From positions 1 to 64,000 of the IMG/VR virus record IMGVR_UViG_3300036985_001643: 64,000 bases of DNA, one strand, 5' to 3'. The stretch's first letter is position 1. Every line of letters starts with the position of its first letter. Below the pieces are notes generated by a model that did no database searches, was not told where the DNA came from, and was given only the letters and a program-made list of their open reading frames with translations. This stretch comes from a virus. Positions 17,101 through 26,122 of the stretch are shown piece after piece. The translations under genes and the position numbers were made by a program.

Positions 17101-18117
17101 ATGGGTGCTTGTAAATGCAATATTAGACTTACTTTCCAATTAGATAGTGGAGGAGCTTATCCTTTTACAACTACAGGATTAGTTTCTCCTGAAGCTACTC
17201 TAATCAACGGACGTAATTATTACGAAACTCGTATTACTTATATCGATTACAGTGTTGATCCTTATGTAACAACTACAAAATTAATAAGAATATTTTGGGA
17301 TTCTACAAGTAACCTTTGGAAAGTTGTAGCGTTAGAAGCATGGGCAGGTTGGTGGAACAATGGAGATACTCTATTAACATTAAACCTTAATCAAGATTGT
17401 CCTACTAGTACTTCAGGATGGACACTTGTTGATATAGTTGCTGGTAATATTAAATATCTACAAACAAGATGTGATACTGCAGAAGCTGTTGAAATATGTG
17501 CTAATTGGAGAACAAGAGCTTCAGAGACTGATCCTTTTTTAGACGTACCTTGTATTTGGGATCCTTACATATTTGCATTTACTTATTACGATCCTACACA
17601 ATTATCTGTAGGAGATCCTATATCAATATTACAGTCTGATTTACCTGCAACTAGCACATTAGGTGCTACTATTGCTTTCTTGGTATATCAAGATGTTAAT
17701 ACTCCTACGTTATTTTACTTAGAACCAGGTATTGACAGAGATTTTATTGGAGCAATGTTATATGGTCCTACTGGTCTTTTATTACCTACAAATTATAACG
17801 GAAGTACATCTGCACCTAACTATGGTTATTTATGTCTTTACAAGTCTTCTTCTATTTCTACACCTACACAACAAGAAATTGATGAAGAGTGTTATAACAT
17901 ATTAGTGTGGGATAAACAGTGCGAGTTTGGTAAAAACGTACATCACTATTTATTAAAATTAAAATTCGGTATTCAAACTTGTGAGGAGTTAGAGTGTTTA
18001 AAGAATCAACGTAGAGCTTTAAAAATACTAAACTGTTACGATACAAGAGATTTAGGTAGTATCATCCCTGAATACAATGCTTTACCTTATTCAACAATAA
18101 AAAAATTACTTGATTAA
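17101..18117 (+). CDS. Fibre-like structural protein
   Basis: 338 residues. It begins with MGACKCN, followed by a beta-rich, aromatic-rich body (about 1-250). The C-terminal domain is helical and Cys-containing (YNILVWDKQCEFGKNVHHYL, then CEELECLKNQR). This C-terminus resembles in style the helical Cys-containing segment of the protein two genes upstream. It is probably part of the same appendage. No known enzymatic motif is present. Confidence 0.5.
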   Translation: MGACKCNIRLTFQLDSGGAYPFTTTGLVSPEATLINGRNYYETRITYIDYSVDPYVTTTKLIRIFWDSTSNLWKVVALEAWAGWWNNGDTLLTLNLNQDCPTSTSGWTLVDIVAGNIKYLQTRCDTAEAVEICANWRTRASETDPFLDVPCIWDPYIFAFTYYDPTQLSVGDPISILQSDLPATSTLGATIAFLVYQDVNTPTLFYLEPGIDRDFIGAMLYGPTGLLLPTNYNGSTSAPNYGYLCLYKSSSISTPTQQEIDEECYNILVWDKQCEFGKNVHHYLLKLKFGIQTCEELECLKNQRRALKILNCYDTRDLGSIIPEYNALPYSTIKKLLD

Positions 18118-18148
18118 TTCAAGTTACTTATATATTTATAAACAAATA

Positions 18149-18166
18149 AATCGTAAATTAGCGATT
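18149..18166. promoter_or_regulatory. Weak dyad beside the 18170 promoter box
   Basis: AATCG (18149-18153) and CGATT (18162-18166) flank an 8-nt centre and end three bases before the -7 box. The left half shares AATCGTA with O1 (249-255). The centre length is the same as in O1 and O2, but the half-sites are short. It could be a degenerate operator or only a small hairpin. Confidence 0.3.
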
Positions 18167-18169
18167 AAA

Positions 18170-18177
18170 TATTTTTG
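18170..18177 (+). promoter_or_regulatory. Candidate -7 box before the spike genes
   Basis: TATTTTTG fits TAnnTTTG and ends four bases before the ATG at 18182. It is in the only sizeable gap (64 nt) of the fibre module. No TTTG is seen at the -33 position. Confidence 0.4.
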
Positions 18178-18181
18178 AGAT

Positions 18182-18535
18182 ATGTCACAAAGAGAAGTAT
18201 CAATCGTTGGAGGTCCTTACGGTACTAAAGCAAAGGTAACAGGACAAGAAGAATTAGTAGTTACCTTATCTAGTGGGGGTACAGTAGTACCTGTAGGAGG
18301 TGCTCCTAAAACACCTAACTTTATTAGAGCTACAGGTTCTAGTTCTATTGCAAGTGATTGTACTAGTGTATCAGTTGCTAACGTAGGAGCTGCTAATGGT
18401 ACTTTCTTAGGAACTACTATTAAAACAGGTGAAACATTAAGTTTTGATGCAGGAGCAATAGGTAATTATTTTGCTGCAGGTTCTATCACATATAATGGTA
18501 CAGGAACAGAATTATTAATTATTTATATCGTATAG
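18182..18535 (+). CDS. Small structural protein upstream of the spike
   Basis: 117 residues, all-beta, rich in Gly, Ser and Thr. It has a VGGPYGTKAKVTGQEELVV start and no charged helices. It looks like a small decoration or spike-adaptor protein. It is three bases upstream of the beta-helix spike gene and probably co-translated with it. The family is not recognised. Confidence 0.5.
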   Translation: MSQREVSIVGGPYGTKAKVTGQEELVVTLSSGGTVVPVGGAPKTPNFIRATGSSSIASDCTSVSVANVGAANGTFLGTTIKTGETLSFDAGAIGNYFAAGSITYNGTGTELLIIYIV

Positions 18536-18537
18536 TT

Positions 18538-20301
18538 ATGCCTACAGGAATTAGTATATCTTCAGGTGGTTCAATAACTACCAATAATGCAGTATATGTT
18601 GCAGCTAATGGTGTAGATGCTACCGGAGCTAGAAACAATCTTGCTAAACCTTTTCTTACTTTAGAAGCAGCTAAAGCTGTAGCTGTATCAGGTGACACTA
18701 TCTATGTATATCCTGGTACTTATACTATCACAACTACAGAAACAAGTGGTGTTGCTAAATCAGGTGTAAACTATGTGTTTGCTCCAGGTTGTATTATTAA
18801 CAAATCTTCAGCAGGAGATATGTTTAATGACAATGGTTTTGCGTTACCTTGTAATGTATTTGGTTATGGATCAGCATTTTCTAAAACAGGTTCTGTAGGT
18901 GTTATCTACAAACAATATATAGCTAATGCTATTTTTGAAGCTACTACTGTAACTAATACTATCTCTCATTGTTTTGTAACATATAGAGGTGAAATACACT
19001 TTAAAGTAGATTATGCTACTTCTACAGCTGGTGTTGTATTAGGTATGGCTCAATCTAATAGTTATGCAACCAATAGAGTAAGAGTAGATATGGTTACTTG
19101 GAGATCTACAGCTGCTAATGTTATAGGTGGATTCTCTTGGTGGTATTATACAGATTTAATTGTTAATGGTTCAGTAATGGAATCTACAGCTGCAAATGCA
19201 GTGGATAGTACACAATTAGCTACTTGTGTATTTAATGTTGTAAAAATATTAGGTACTAGTTATGGAATTACAGCTAATGATTTTGGTGCTAATATAACTA
19301 TAAATTGTACTTACTGTACAGGTTTTTCAGGTGGAGGTCAAGTAAAATTAAATGGTCATTTACAAAATGTTAACTATGGTGGATCTTTCTATACTAGTCT
19401 TATAGGAGGTACTTGTTCAAATGTGACAATTTTAGGAGGTACAGTTGACACAACTGTTCAAAATTATAATAGTGGTGAAAATACTAATATAACTATATCA
19501 GGAGGTAGTGCAAATATTAAAATTGGTACTAGTCATTACGGTTTTGGTATAAGTTCAACAGGTGGTTTATTAAATCTTTATGGTACGCTTGTACAACAAC
19601 AACAATCAGCTACTAGAGAAAGAACTATTAATGGTGGTACAGTAAATGTATACGCTAACTTTACACATGGAGGTAATCCTGATGCTGCAAGATGGTATTT
19701 CTTTAGACTTCAATCTGGTACTTTAAGATTAAAAAGTGCTAACATGAGAAACAACTTTAATTTTACAACAGCTCACGGTATTGTGTGGACAGGTGGTACT
19801 TTAATAGTTGATGGTGTAAGTATGTACATTACTAATACTGGAGCATATCCTATTCAAGCATTAACAGCAGGTTTAAATTTAAAAGTTCTTTCAGGTGGTT
19901 TATCTACTAATCGTGTAGAAAGTGGTGGTGTATTAGCAGGTAAGAAAAGAAAAGATACACAAACTGTAGGATCTGTAATTACTACATCTATACAATTAAA
20001 CGATAATATAGCAGGTGGTTTTGAAACATTTACTGTTACAGATTTAGTTACTTATAATACAACAGCTAAAATAGCTCAACAAATGGTAGCTCTTATTAAC
20101 GCTTCTGCTACTTTAGATATAACAGCTAGTCAAGATATTCCAGGTACAGATACTTATTTCTATATAGAAGCAGACACAGTAGGAGTATCTTATACTCAAC
20201 AAAGTGTAGTTAATATTGCTACAACTGCTATTAGAGAAAGTGCTTACGCTATTACTAACATTACAGGTGGTACTATTATAGAAGATGCTGACGTAGAATA
20301 A
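18538..20301 (+). CDS. Right-handed beta-helix tailspike, possible depolymerase
   Basis: 587 residues. The N-terminal segment NAVYVAANGVDATGARNNLA, followed by PFLTLEAAKAVAVSGDTIYV and YPGTYTI, is the classic entry to a pectate-lyase-like beta-helix. The body is a long series of short strands and Asn/Gly turns (N-x-TI-x-GG patterns) up to about residue 480, then a C-terminal alpha/beta cap. Such spikes bind or cleave host surface glycans. Catalytic residues cannot be assigned by eye, so depolymerase activity is only possible. Confidence 0.65.
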   Translation: MPTGISISSGGSITTNNAVYVAANGVDATGARNNLAKPFLTLEAAKAVAVSGDTIYVYPGTYTITTTETSGVAKSGVNYVFAPGCIINKSSAGDMFNDNGFALPCNVFGYGSAFSKTGSVGVIYKQYIANAIFEATTVTNTISHCFVTYRGEIHFKVDYATSTAGVVLGMAQSNSYATNRVRVDMVTWRSTAANVIGGFSWWYYTDLIVNGSVMESTAANAVDSTQLATCVFNVVKILGTSYGITANDFGANITINCTYCTGFSGGGQVKLNGHLQNVNYGGSFYTSLIGGTCSNVTILGGTVDTTVQNYNSGENTNITISGGSANIKIGTSHYGFGISSTGGLLNLYGTLVQQQQSATRERTINGGTVNVYANFTHGGNPDAARWYFFRLQSGTLRLKSANMRNNFNFTTAHGIVWTGGTLIVDGVSMYITNTGAYPIQALTAGLNLKVLSGGLSTNRVESGGVLAGKKRKDTQTVGSVITTSIQLNDNIAGGFETFTVTDLVTYNTTAKIAQQMVALINASATLDITASQDIPGTDTYFYIEADTVGVSYTQQSVVNIATTAIRESAYAITNITGGTIIEDADVE

Positions 20302-20311
20302 AACAATAATC

Positions 20312-21814
20312 ATGGCTATAGAAATTATAAATAAAACAGGAGGAGCATTTCCTGTTACTAGACAAGTAGGAAGTTCTGCCGACCATGCAGGATTACCTAA
20401 CAATTGTTACTTTGAACAAATAGATTTAAACTATCTTGTAAGATATAAAGATGCTACAGGTGCTATTATTGATGCTTTTAGTGCAGCAGCAGGTGGTTTA
20501 ACATACTTCACAGAAGCTCAAAATAGTTCAGCACCAAATGCAACTGTAAAAGTTGATTCATTAACAGCTGTTTCAAGTACAGCAAATGCTGATATTTCAA
20601 TTGTGCCTAAAGGTACTGGAGCATTTCAATTAGCTGTTCCAGATAATACAACAACTGGTGGAAATAAAAGAGGCACTTATGCAGTAGATTTACAAATATC
20701 TAGGATTAGTAACTCTCAAGTATCAAGTGGCGTTTATTCTACTATTTTAGGTGGAAGAGATAATACTGCATCAGGTTCTTATTCAGTTTGTATAGGTGGA
20801 TATTCTAATTCATCTTCATCTTCTTATAGTTTATCAGGGGGACTTTATGCTCAATCTAGTGGAGTAGGATCTGTTGCATTTGGTTTAAGAACAAAAGCAA
20901 CAAATGATGGGGCTGTTTCTTTGGGTGGTAGTGCAAGTAGTGATAATACTGCTAGTGGTCAAAATTCTGTTGCAATAGGAATTAGTAATATATCAAATAA
21001 TTTAGCTTCAGTTGCATTAGGGAATTCTAATACAGCGAGTGGTTCTGGTTCAGTATCATTAGGAGTATCAAATACAGCAAGTGGTTTATATAGTGTGTCA
21101 ATTGGTTATGGAAATAACAATACTGGTACTTATGGTGCATTAGCTACTGGGTGGGTTAATACAATGTCTTCACAAGGTGGTTTTGTAGGTGGTTATAGTT
21201 GCAATCATTCTGGTAGTTATGGTCTTACAATGGGTTATGGTTCTTCTAATAGTGGTTCACAAACAATTGTTATTGGTCAAAGTATTACATCCACAACTGC
21301 ATATTCTTTAGTTGTGGGACAAAATCATAATGTAACTGGGGGAAATAATTCAGTTGTTGGTGCTGGTGGAGTTATTATAAATGGTTTTGGAAGGCAAGTA
21401 CAAGCTTTTTATAACACAGTTGTTGGAGATGCTCAAAATACAAAAATGGTTCTTACTAAAAGAACAACAGATGCCACATTAACCCCATTAACAGTTGGTG
21501 GTACAGCACCTTATTTTGGTCAAAATGAATTTTCATTACAAGATAATAGCTGTGTAAGATTCAGAGGAACAATAGTTGGAAAACAAACTGGAAGTGCTAA
21601 TATTGGAGTTTGGGATATAGATGGAGTTATATCTAAAGTTGGAACAATTACTATAAATGTAAATAATGTAACAGTTGTAACAAATACTTCGGCATGGGGT
21701 ACACCAACTTTAACTGTAAATGGTTTGCAAGGATTAAGAATAAATGTTTCAGGATTAGCAGGAACAAATATTCAATGGACTTGTTATATAGATGCAACTG
21801 AAGTAGTATATTAA
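20312..21814 (+). CDS. Receptor-binding adhesin with YadA-like head repeats
   Basis: 500 residues. Residues 1-55 are an anchor module (ADHAGLPN then LVRYKDATGAIIDAF) shared with the 635-residue protein at 22721. From about residue 130 to 355 there are head repeats of the YadA/trimeric-autotransporter type (SVALGNSNTASGSGSVSLG and similar, period about 14). They should form a left-handed beta-roll trimer. A C-terminal beta domain follows. The distal part uses more AAT, GGA and ACA codons than the anchor, which fits an acquired tip. Confidence 0.65.
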   Translation: MAIEIINKTGGAFPVTRQVGSSADHAGLPNNCYFEQIDLNYLVRYKDATGAIIDAFSAAAGGLTYFTEAQNSSAPNATVKVDSLTAVSSTANADISIVPKGTGAFQLAVPDNTTTGGNKRGTYAVDLQISRISNSQVSSGVYSTILGGRDNTASGSYSVCIGGYSNSSSSSYSLSGGLYAQSSGVGSVAFGLRTKATNDGAVSLGGSASSDNTASGQNSVAIGISNISNNLASVALGNSNTASGSGSVSLGVSNTASGLYSVSIGYGNNNTGTYGALATGWVNTMSSQGGFVGGYSCNHSGSYGLTMGYGSSNSGSQTIVIGQSITSTTAYSLVVGQNHNVTGGNNSVVGAGGVIINGFGRQVQAFYNTVVGDAQNTKMVLTKRTTDATLTPLTVGGTAPYFGQNEFSLQDNSCVRFRGTIVGKQTGSANIGVWDIDGVISKVGTITINVNNVTVVTNTSAWGTPTLTVNGLQGLRINVSGLAGTNIQWTCYIDATEVVY

Positions 21815-21831
21815 TATTTAATAATATAAAA

Positions 21832-22179
21832 ATGAAAATACAAACATTAATACCAGTAACTTATAATTCTGGAATCGCAAGTCAAGAAACATCAATTGTA
21901 AATGGTGTTTTAAACATGGTAGGTCAAGATTATTATAGAGATATGTATAACTTCAACTTCGCTTACACAAATGCTGAAGGAGTAAATATAAACACGACAT
22001 CTTCTAGTTTTAGCTTAACAAAAGAACAAGTAGATGCTTTTTATGATGTAATTAAATTAGGAGTGCCAACAGATTTAGAATACTTTGAAACTACTCAATA
22101 TATTTACTATTTAGGTTTTAAAATTGAAATGGCTAACACTTTTGGAATTACACCTAACGACATCGAAATAATTTTATAA
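21832..22179 (+). CDS. Hypothetical protein downstream of adhesin
   Basis: 115 residues, mixed alpha/beta, with a beta strand start (KIQTLIPVTYNSG) and an acidic C-terminal helix. It lies 17 bases after the adhesin. Small genes in this place sometimes encode chaperones or tip-attachment proteins, but nothing in the sequence proves it. Confidence 0.45.
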   Translation: MKIQTLIPVTYNSGIASQETSIVNGVLNMVGQDYYRDMYNFNFAYTNAEGVNINTTSSSFSLTKEQVDAFYDVIKLGVPTDLEYFETTQYIYYLGFKIEMANTFGITPNDIEIIL

Positions 22180-22188
22180 TTTAACAAA

Positions 22189-22377
22189 ATGGAGAAAGAA
22201 TTGACAGCAGTAGAACAAGCACAAGCTATACTACAACAAGAGAAAGAAGAACGTGTACATAAATGTATCGAAGAGTTAAAAGAGTTATTAAAAGCTAATA
22301 ACTGTGATTTAACTATTATACATTCAGTAAACGATCAGAATCAAATTTTAAGTAATATTCAATTAGTAGCTTTATAA
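22189..22377 (+). CDS. Small coiled-coil protein
   Basis: 62 residues. Helical and Glu/Lys-rich in the first 40 (VEQAQAILQQEKEERVHKCI), then a beta hairpin. Its stop is fused to the next start (TAATG), so the two are coupled. No family is recognised. Confidence 0.45.
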   Translation: MEKELTAVEQAQAILQQEKEERVHKCIEELKELLKANNCDLTIIHSVNDQNQILSNIQLVAL

Positions 22378-22721
22378 TGGAATTACAAAATATAACAGTA
22401 GACTTCATTAAAAACGAAGTATTTACAATGTTCAACGAAGAGCATTACCAAGTAGACGTATTAGATAGTATCTTACCTATCAAGGAAGAGTTTGAATCTA
22501 CATACGGTATTACTTTTGAGAAAGTAGTAGTACAGTTAACAGAGGATCAACATCTATGTGAGGCACGTATATTGTGTCAGAACCCAGGTGATGATTTAGC
22601 ACCTATTACTTTAGCTAGTATTGCAACAGAACATCCTAGTTTAATGACAACTCTACACAACATGAGGTTGGCTATTGAAGTAAAAGTACAAGAACAAATT
22701 GATGCTAAAATACCTGCATAA
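22377..22721 (+). CDS. Hypothetical alpha/beta protein
   Basis: 114 residues, acidic. It starts inside the previous stop and its stop is again fused to the start of the second adhesin (TAATG). The chain of couplings ties it to the adhesin, perhaps as an assembly helper. No domain is recognised. Confidence 0.45.
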   Translation: MELQNITVDFIKNEVFTMFNEEHYQVDVLDSILPIKEEFESTYGITFEKVVVQLTEDQHLCEARILCQNPGDDLAPITLASIATEHPSLMTTLHNMRLAIEVKVQEQIDAKIPA

Positions 22722-24628
22722 TGGCAATAAGATCGGTAAATATATCAGGAGGTAATGGTTTTCCTGTAAAGTTTGAGATAGACACTGACGCAGATCATAG
22801 TGGTTTACCTAATAGTGTATTCTTCAAACAAGCAGATAAAGACTTTGTAGTTAGATACAAAGATGCTTTAGGTAATATAGTAGACGCATTCTTATCTCCA
22901 GGTAGTGGTGCAGGTCCTACTGTAGTAGCTAACTATTCAGCGTTACCTGCAGCTGCTGCAGCTATAGGATTATTTTATTGGGCTAGTAGTTCTCAAGGAA
23001 CAAAATGGTTACCTGGTTCAGTAGGAGGAACTTATTATCCTAATGGATTATACTACTCAAATGGAACTAGTTGGGAATATTTTGAAAGTCCTTACCAAGC
23101 TACACAGTCTGAAGTAAATACAGGAACAAATACTGATAAATTCGTTACTCCTTCTACTCTTTCTAATTCTACTCAATGGGCAACTAAATTAGATGCTAAT
23201 AGTTCAATCAATGCTTTAAACGATGTAACTGTTTCAAGTCCTACTAATGGTCAATTATTGCAATACAACTTTACTACTTCACAGTGGGAAAACCAAAGTA
23301 TTACAATAGGAACAGGTGATATGCAGAAAACAACTTATGACACAGATAATGATGGAATAGTTGATTACTCTGAAACTGTGCCAGTATTAGTAAGAAATAA
23401 TAGTTCAGTTGATACATTAAGAAGAGGAACAATTGTTTATTTAAGTGGTTCAACTGGTTATAGACCAAATGCTGTAAAGGCTCAAGCAAATGCAGAAAGT
23501 ACATCTAGTGGAACTTTTGGAAGTATTATTTCAGATATTGCTCCAAATTCTGATGGTTTAGTTTGTGCGATGGGAACTCTTCATAATTTAGATACAAGAA
23601 GTGGTGCACCTTTTCCATTTACTGCTGATACTTTAGTTGATGGAGATGCTTTATGGTTAGATCCTAATAATGCTGGTTATGTAACTAAAACAAAACCACA
23701 AGCTCCAAATCATATAGTTTTTATTGGAATAGTTGCTAGAACACACCCTAGTTTGGGTCGTGTTGTTTACCGTATTTCAAATGGTTTTGAATTAGATGAA
23801 TTACATAATGTTAAAATTGATAGTGGAACATTAGCAAATAATGACATCATTCAATATAATAGTTCAACTTCTTTATGGGAAAATAAACAACCTATAACAT
23901 TTTTAAATCCTATTGAAACTTATAGAGGTATTTCATTTAATAATAATAGTACAACTGTTGTTTCTGAAGGTGGAATAACAATGTCTAGTTCAGCTTCGAC
24001 AACTGCTCAATCGGTTGCTTCTACTAATTTTGCTACAAAACAAATAAGATTAAGATATAGTGCAACAGTTGTTTCTGGTGGTCGATATACTGGAACTCGT
24101 GGAAGTGCATTACTTTGGTACATTCATGGTGGGTTTAGATATGTTTGTGATTTTAATATTTCAGATACTGCATATTCTGCTGGTTGCCAACAATTTTATG
24201 GGCTAGCTTCACAAACTACTGACTTAGCTTATGGTGGTGTTGGTGGTACTTTAGTAAGTACTTTAACTAATATTATAGGAGTAGGTTCTGAAAATGGAGA
24301 TACTAATTTACAAGTTTTTCATAATGATGCAACAGGTACAGCAACTAAAGTAGATTTAGGAGTTAATTTTCCAGCTAATAGAACGGTAGGAGCAATTTCA
24401 ACAACTGTATATTCAATTGAATTATACAATGAACCTAGTTCTACAAATGTAAAATACAAGGTTACAAATAGCGAAACTGGAGCAATTGCAAACGGTACAA
24501 TTTCAACAAACTTACCTTTAAGCTCTCAAGGTTTAAACTTTTTTGCTAGTAGGTGTATGTCAGTAACTTCAGTAACTAGTACTGGTCAATTTGACTTAAT
24601 GAAATTAGGCGTTTATTCTCAATTATAA
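22721..24628 (+). CDS. Second receptor-binding adhesin sharing the anchor module
   Basis: 635 residues. Residues 1-58 (ADHSGLPN, VVRYKDALGNIVDAF) match the anchor of the protein at 20312. A beta-rich linker with a Ser/Thr-rich stem follows (SEVNTGTNTDKFVTPSTLSN and WENQSITIGTGDM, which are fibre-like registers). The C-terminal domain (about 400-635) resembles a lectin-like jelly-roll with many Ser, Thr and Asn. Codon use shifts near 23300 towards AAT/GGA, which suggests recombination of the tip. Host specificity is probably set here. Confidence 0.6.
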   Translation: MAIRSVNISGGNGFPVKFEIDTDADHSGLPNSVFFKQADKDFVVRYKDALGNIVDAFLSPGSGAGPTVVANYSALPAAAAAIGLFYWASSSQGTKWLPGSVGGTYYPNGLYYSNGTSWEYFESPYQATQSEVNTGTNTDKFVTPSTLSNSTQWATKLDANSSINALNDVTVSSPTNGQLLQYNFTTSQWENQSITIGTGDMQKTTYDTDNDGIVDYSETVPVLVRNNSSVDTLRRGTIVYLSGSTGYRPNAVKAQANAESTSSGTFGSIISDIAPNSDGLVCAMGTLHNLDTRSGAPFPFTADTLVDGDALWLDPNNAGYVTKTKPQAPNHIVFIGIVARTHPSLGRVVYRISNGFELDELHNVKIDSGTLANNDIIQYNSSTSLWENKQPITFLNPIETYRGISFNNNSTTVVSEGGITMSSSASTTAQSVASTNFATKQIRLRYSATVVSGGRYTGTRGSALLWYIHGGFRYVCDFNISDTAYSAGCQQFYGLASQTTDLAYGGVGGTLVSTLTNIIGVGSENGDTNLQVFHNDATGTATKVDLGVNFPANRTVGAISTTVYSIELYNEPSSTNVKYKVTNSETGAIANGTISTNLPLSSQGLNFFASRCMSVTSVTSTGQFDLMKLGVYSQL

Positions 24629-24631
24629 AAT

Positions 24632-24862
24632 ATGCAACAATTTATATTAACAGCAGAAACAATTACTTTAGACGATGGTAATTATAACATAATGCTACAC
24701 CCAAATGAAGCTATACATAATTACACACACACTTATAAATTTGTAGAAAGTGGAAGTTTAAATCAAGCATTAATTGATAATTTCATTATTGAACAAACTC
24801 CTTTATTATTTAATACTTTACAAACTTATTATCCTGCTATTGCAGCTAATTATTATTTATAG
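24632..24862 (+). CDS. Small protein after the second adhesin
   Basis: 76 residues, three bases after the adhesin stop. It contains a beta-rich N-terminus (QQFILTAETITLDDGNYNIM) and a helical C-terminus. Size and place fit a tail-fibre assembly helper, but there is no recognised family. Confidence 0.45.
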   Translation: MQQFILTAETITLDDGNYNIMLHPNEAIHNYTHTYKFVESGSLNQALIDNFIIEQTPLLFNTLQTYYPAIAANYYL

Positions 24863-24897
24863 TATTAAAATAAAAATTAATTATTAAATTTACAGTT

Positions 24898-25140
24898 ATG
24901 AATATTAAAGAAAGATTTTTAGGAAAAACTCCAAAGTTTTGGAAAAAAGTACAACGCATAGGAGTAGTAGCGTTAGGAATATCAGGTGTTATTATGGCAT
25001 CTCCTATTGCATTACCTGCTGCAGCTATTACAGCTGCTGGATACTTAGCTACTGTAGGAGGTACTATTACAGCATTAAGTCAATTAACTGTAGAAGATTC
25101 TACTGCTACTACTACTAAAACTAAAAGAACTAGAAAATGA
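24898..25140 (+). CDS. Holin
   Basis: 80 residues. A basic N-terminus (KTPKFWKKVQRIG) is followed by a hydrophobic Gly/Ala-rich segment (about 20-38) and a second one (about 40-62), then a charged Thr/Lys tail. Two short transmembrane helices with a charged C-tail are the usual class II holin layout. Its stop overlaps the start of the cysteine peptidase gene (ATGA). It makes the inner-membrane hole at lysis. Confidence comes from topology plus the lysis context. Confidence 0.7.
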   Translation: MNIKERFLGKTPKFWKKVQRIGVVALGISGVIMASPIALPAAAITAAGYLATVGGTITALSQLTVEDSTATTTKTKRTRK

Positions 25141-25631
25141 ATCCAACTAACTTAAAAACAGGTGATGTATTACACTGTAGAGGTAAAAGATTATTAAGTA
25201 ACCTAATTGCAGGTGCTACTAAATCTAAGTTTTCTCACACTGCTTTGTTTGTAGAAATATGGGGACAACCTTATGTTATCGATGCACAAAAAGATGGAGT
25301 TAACGTAAGACCTTGGGATGCTTGGATGAAAGAGTACGACTATACTATTACAGCAATGAGATCTCCTAATAAATTACAAGAGAAATCTTTTGCTGCAAGA
25401 GCTTTAACTAAAGTAGGTCATACAGGATACGACTTTGAAAGTTTATTCTTACGTCAACCTAGTAAGTTACTTACAGGTAAATGGAAGGTTAAAGGTAACG
25501 AAGACGAGCGTATGTATTGTAGTGAATACGTAGCTTGGGTATACGGTGTAGAAAAAAGTTACAGAATGTCACCAGAAGACTTTTACAATTGGTGTATTAT
25601 TAATAACTTTACAGAAATTAAACTATCATGA
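25137..25631 (+). CDS. YiiX/NlpC-like permuted cysteine peptidase or amidase
   Basis: 164 residues. The pattern is GDVL near residue 9, FSHTALFVE with His34, and MYCSEYVAWVYG with Cys128. This is the order of the permuted papain-like YiiX/LRAT-NlpC fold: Gly-Asp turn, His, then late Cys nucleophile. Members cut peptide or amide bonds in cell-wall or lipid substrates. It overlaps the holin and the M15 peptidase gene, so a role in lysis is likely. Confidence 0.7.
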   Translation: MNPTNLKTGDVLHCRGKRLLSNLIAGATKSKFSHTALFVEIWGQPYVIDAQKDGVNVRPWDAWMKEYDYTITAMRSPNKLQEKSFAARALTKVGHTGYDFESLFLRQPSKLLTGKWKVKGNEDERMYCSEYVAWVYGVEKSYRMSPEDFYNWCIINNFTEIKLS

Positions 25632-26086
25632 AGTTAAGCGAACATGTAACATTAAAGGAGTTTTGTGATTCTAACACAGCAACTGCTAGAGGGATAAATA
25701 ATACTATTACTAATCCTGTACATTTAGAGAATGCTAAAAAGTGGGCTATTAATGTGTTTGAACCATTAAGAGCTCATGTAGGTCACGCTATTAGGATTAA
25801 CTCAGGTTATAGAAGTGCTGCTTTAAACAAAGCTATTCCTGGCTCTTCTACTACTTCTCAACATTGCTTCGGTGAAGCAGGGGATTTAGATTTACATGAT
25901 AGAGATCTTTTTGAGTGGATTATAGACAATATTACTTTCGATCAAATGATTTTTGAAGGAGGTACAGAAGATAAAGCTAATTGGTTCCACATCTCGTATA
26001 GAGAAGGTAGAAACCGTAAAGAAGTATTACGTATGGTAAAAAAAGGTGGTAAATCTACTTACCTTCCTTACAAACGTAAAAGTTAA
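25628..26086 (+). CDS. M15A peptidase endolysin
   Basis: 152 residues. INSGYRSAALN is followed by the zinc motif SQHCFGEAGDLD, with His79 and Asp86. Glu110 precedes NWFHISYR with the third ligand, His121. These are all the catalytic features of the D-Ala-D-Ala carboxypeptidase/M15A family. It cleaves peptidoglycan peptide bonds. The start overlaps the previous stop by ATGA. No signal sequence is present, so the holin is expected to release it. Confidence 0.85.
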   Translation: MKLSEHVTLKEFCDSNTATARGINNTITNPVHLENAKKWAINVFEPLRAHVGHAIRINSGYRSAALNKAIPGSSTTSQHCFGEAGDLDLHDRDLFEWIIDNITFDQMIFEGGTEDKANWFHISYREGRNRKEVLRMVKKGGKSTYLPYKRKS

Positions 26087-26122
26087 TCCTCATAATCCTT
26101 TAATACATAAACCCTCTGCAAC

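Noticed and set aside
18149-18176. AATCG/CGATT with trailing Ts as a terminator
   Set aside because: The stem has only five pairs, mostly A/T, and the Ts belong to a promoter-like box.
20700-21390. Repeats in the adhesin as a CRISPR or DNA repeat array
   Set aside because: They are degenerate at DNA level and in frame; they encode YadA-like protein repeats.
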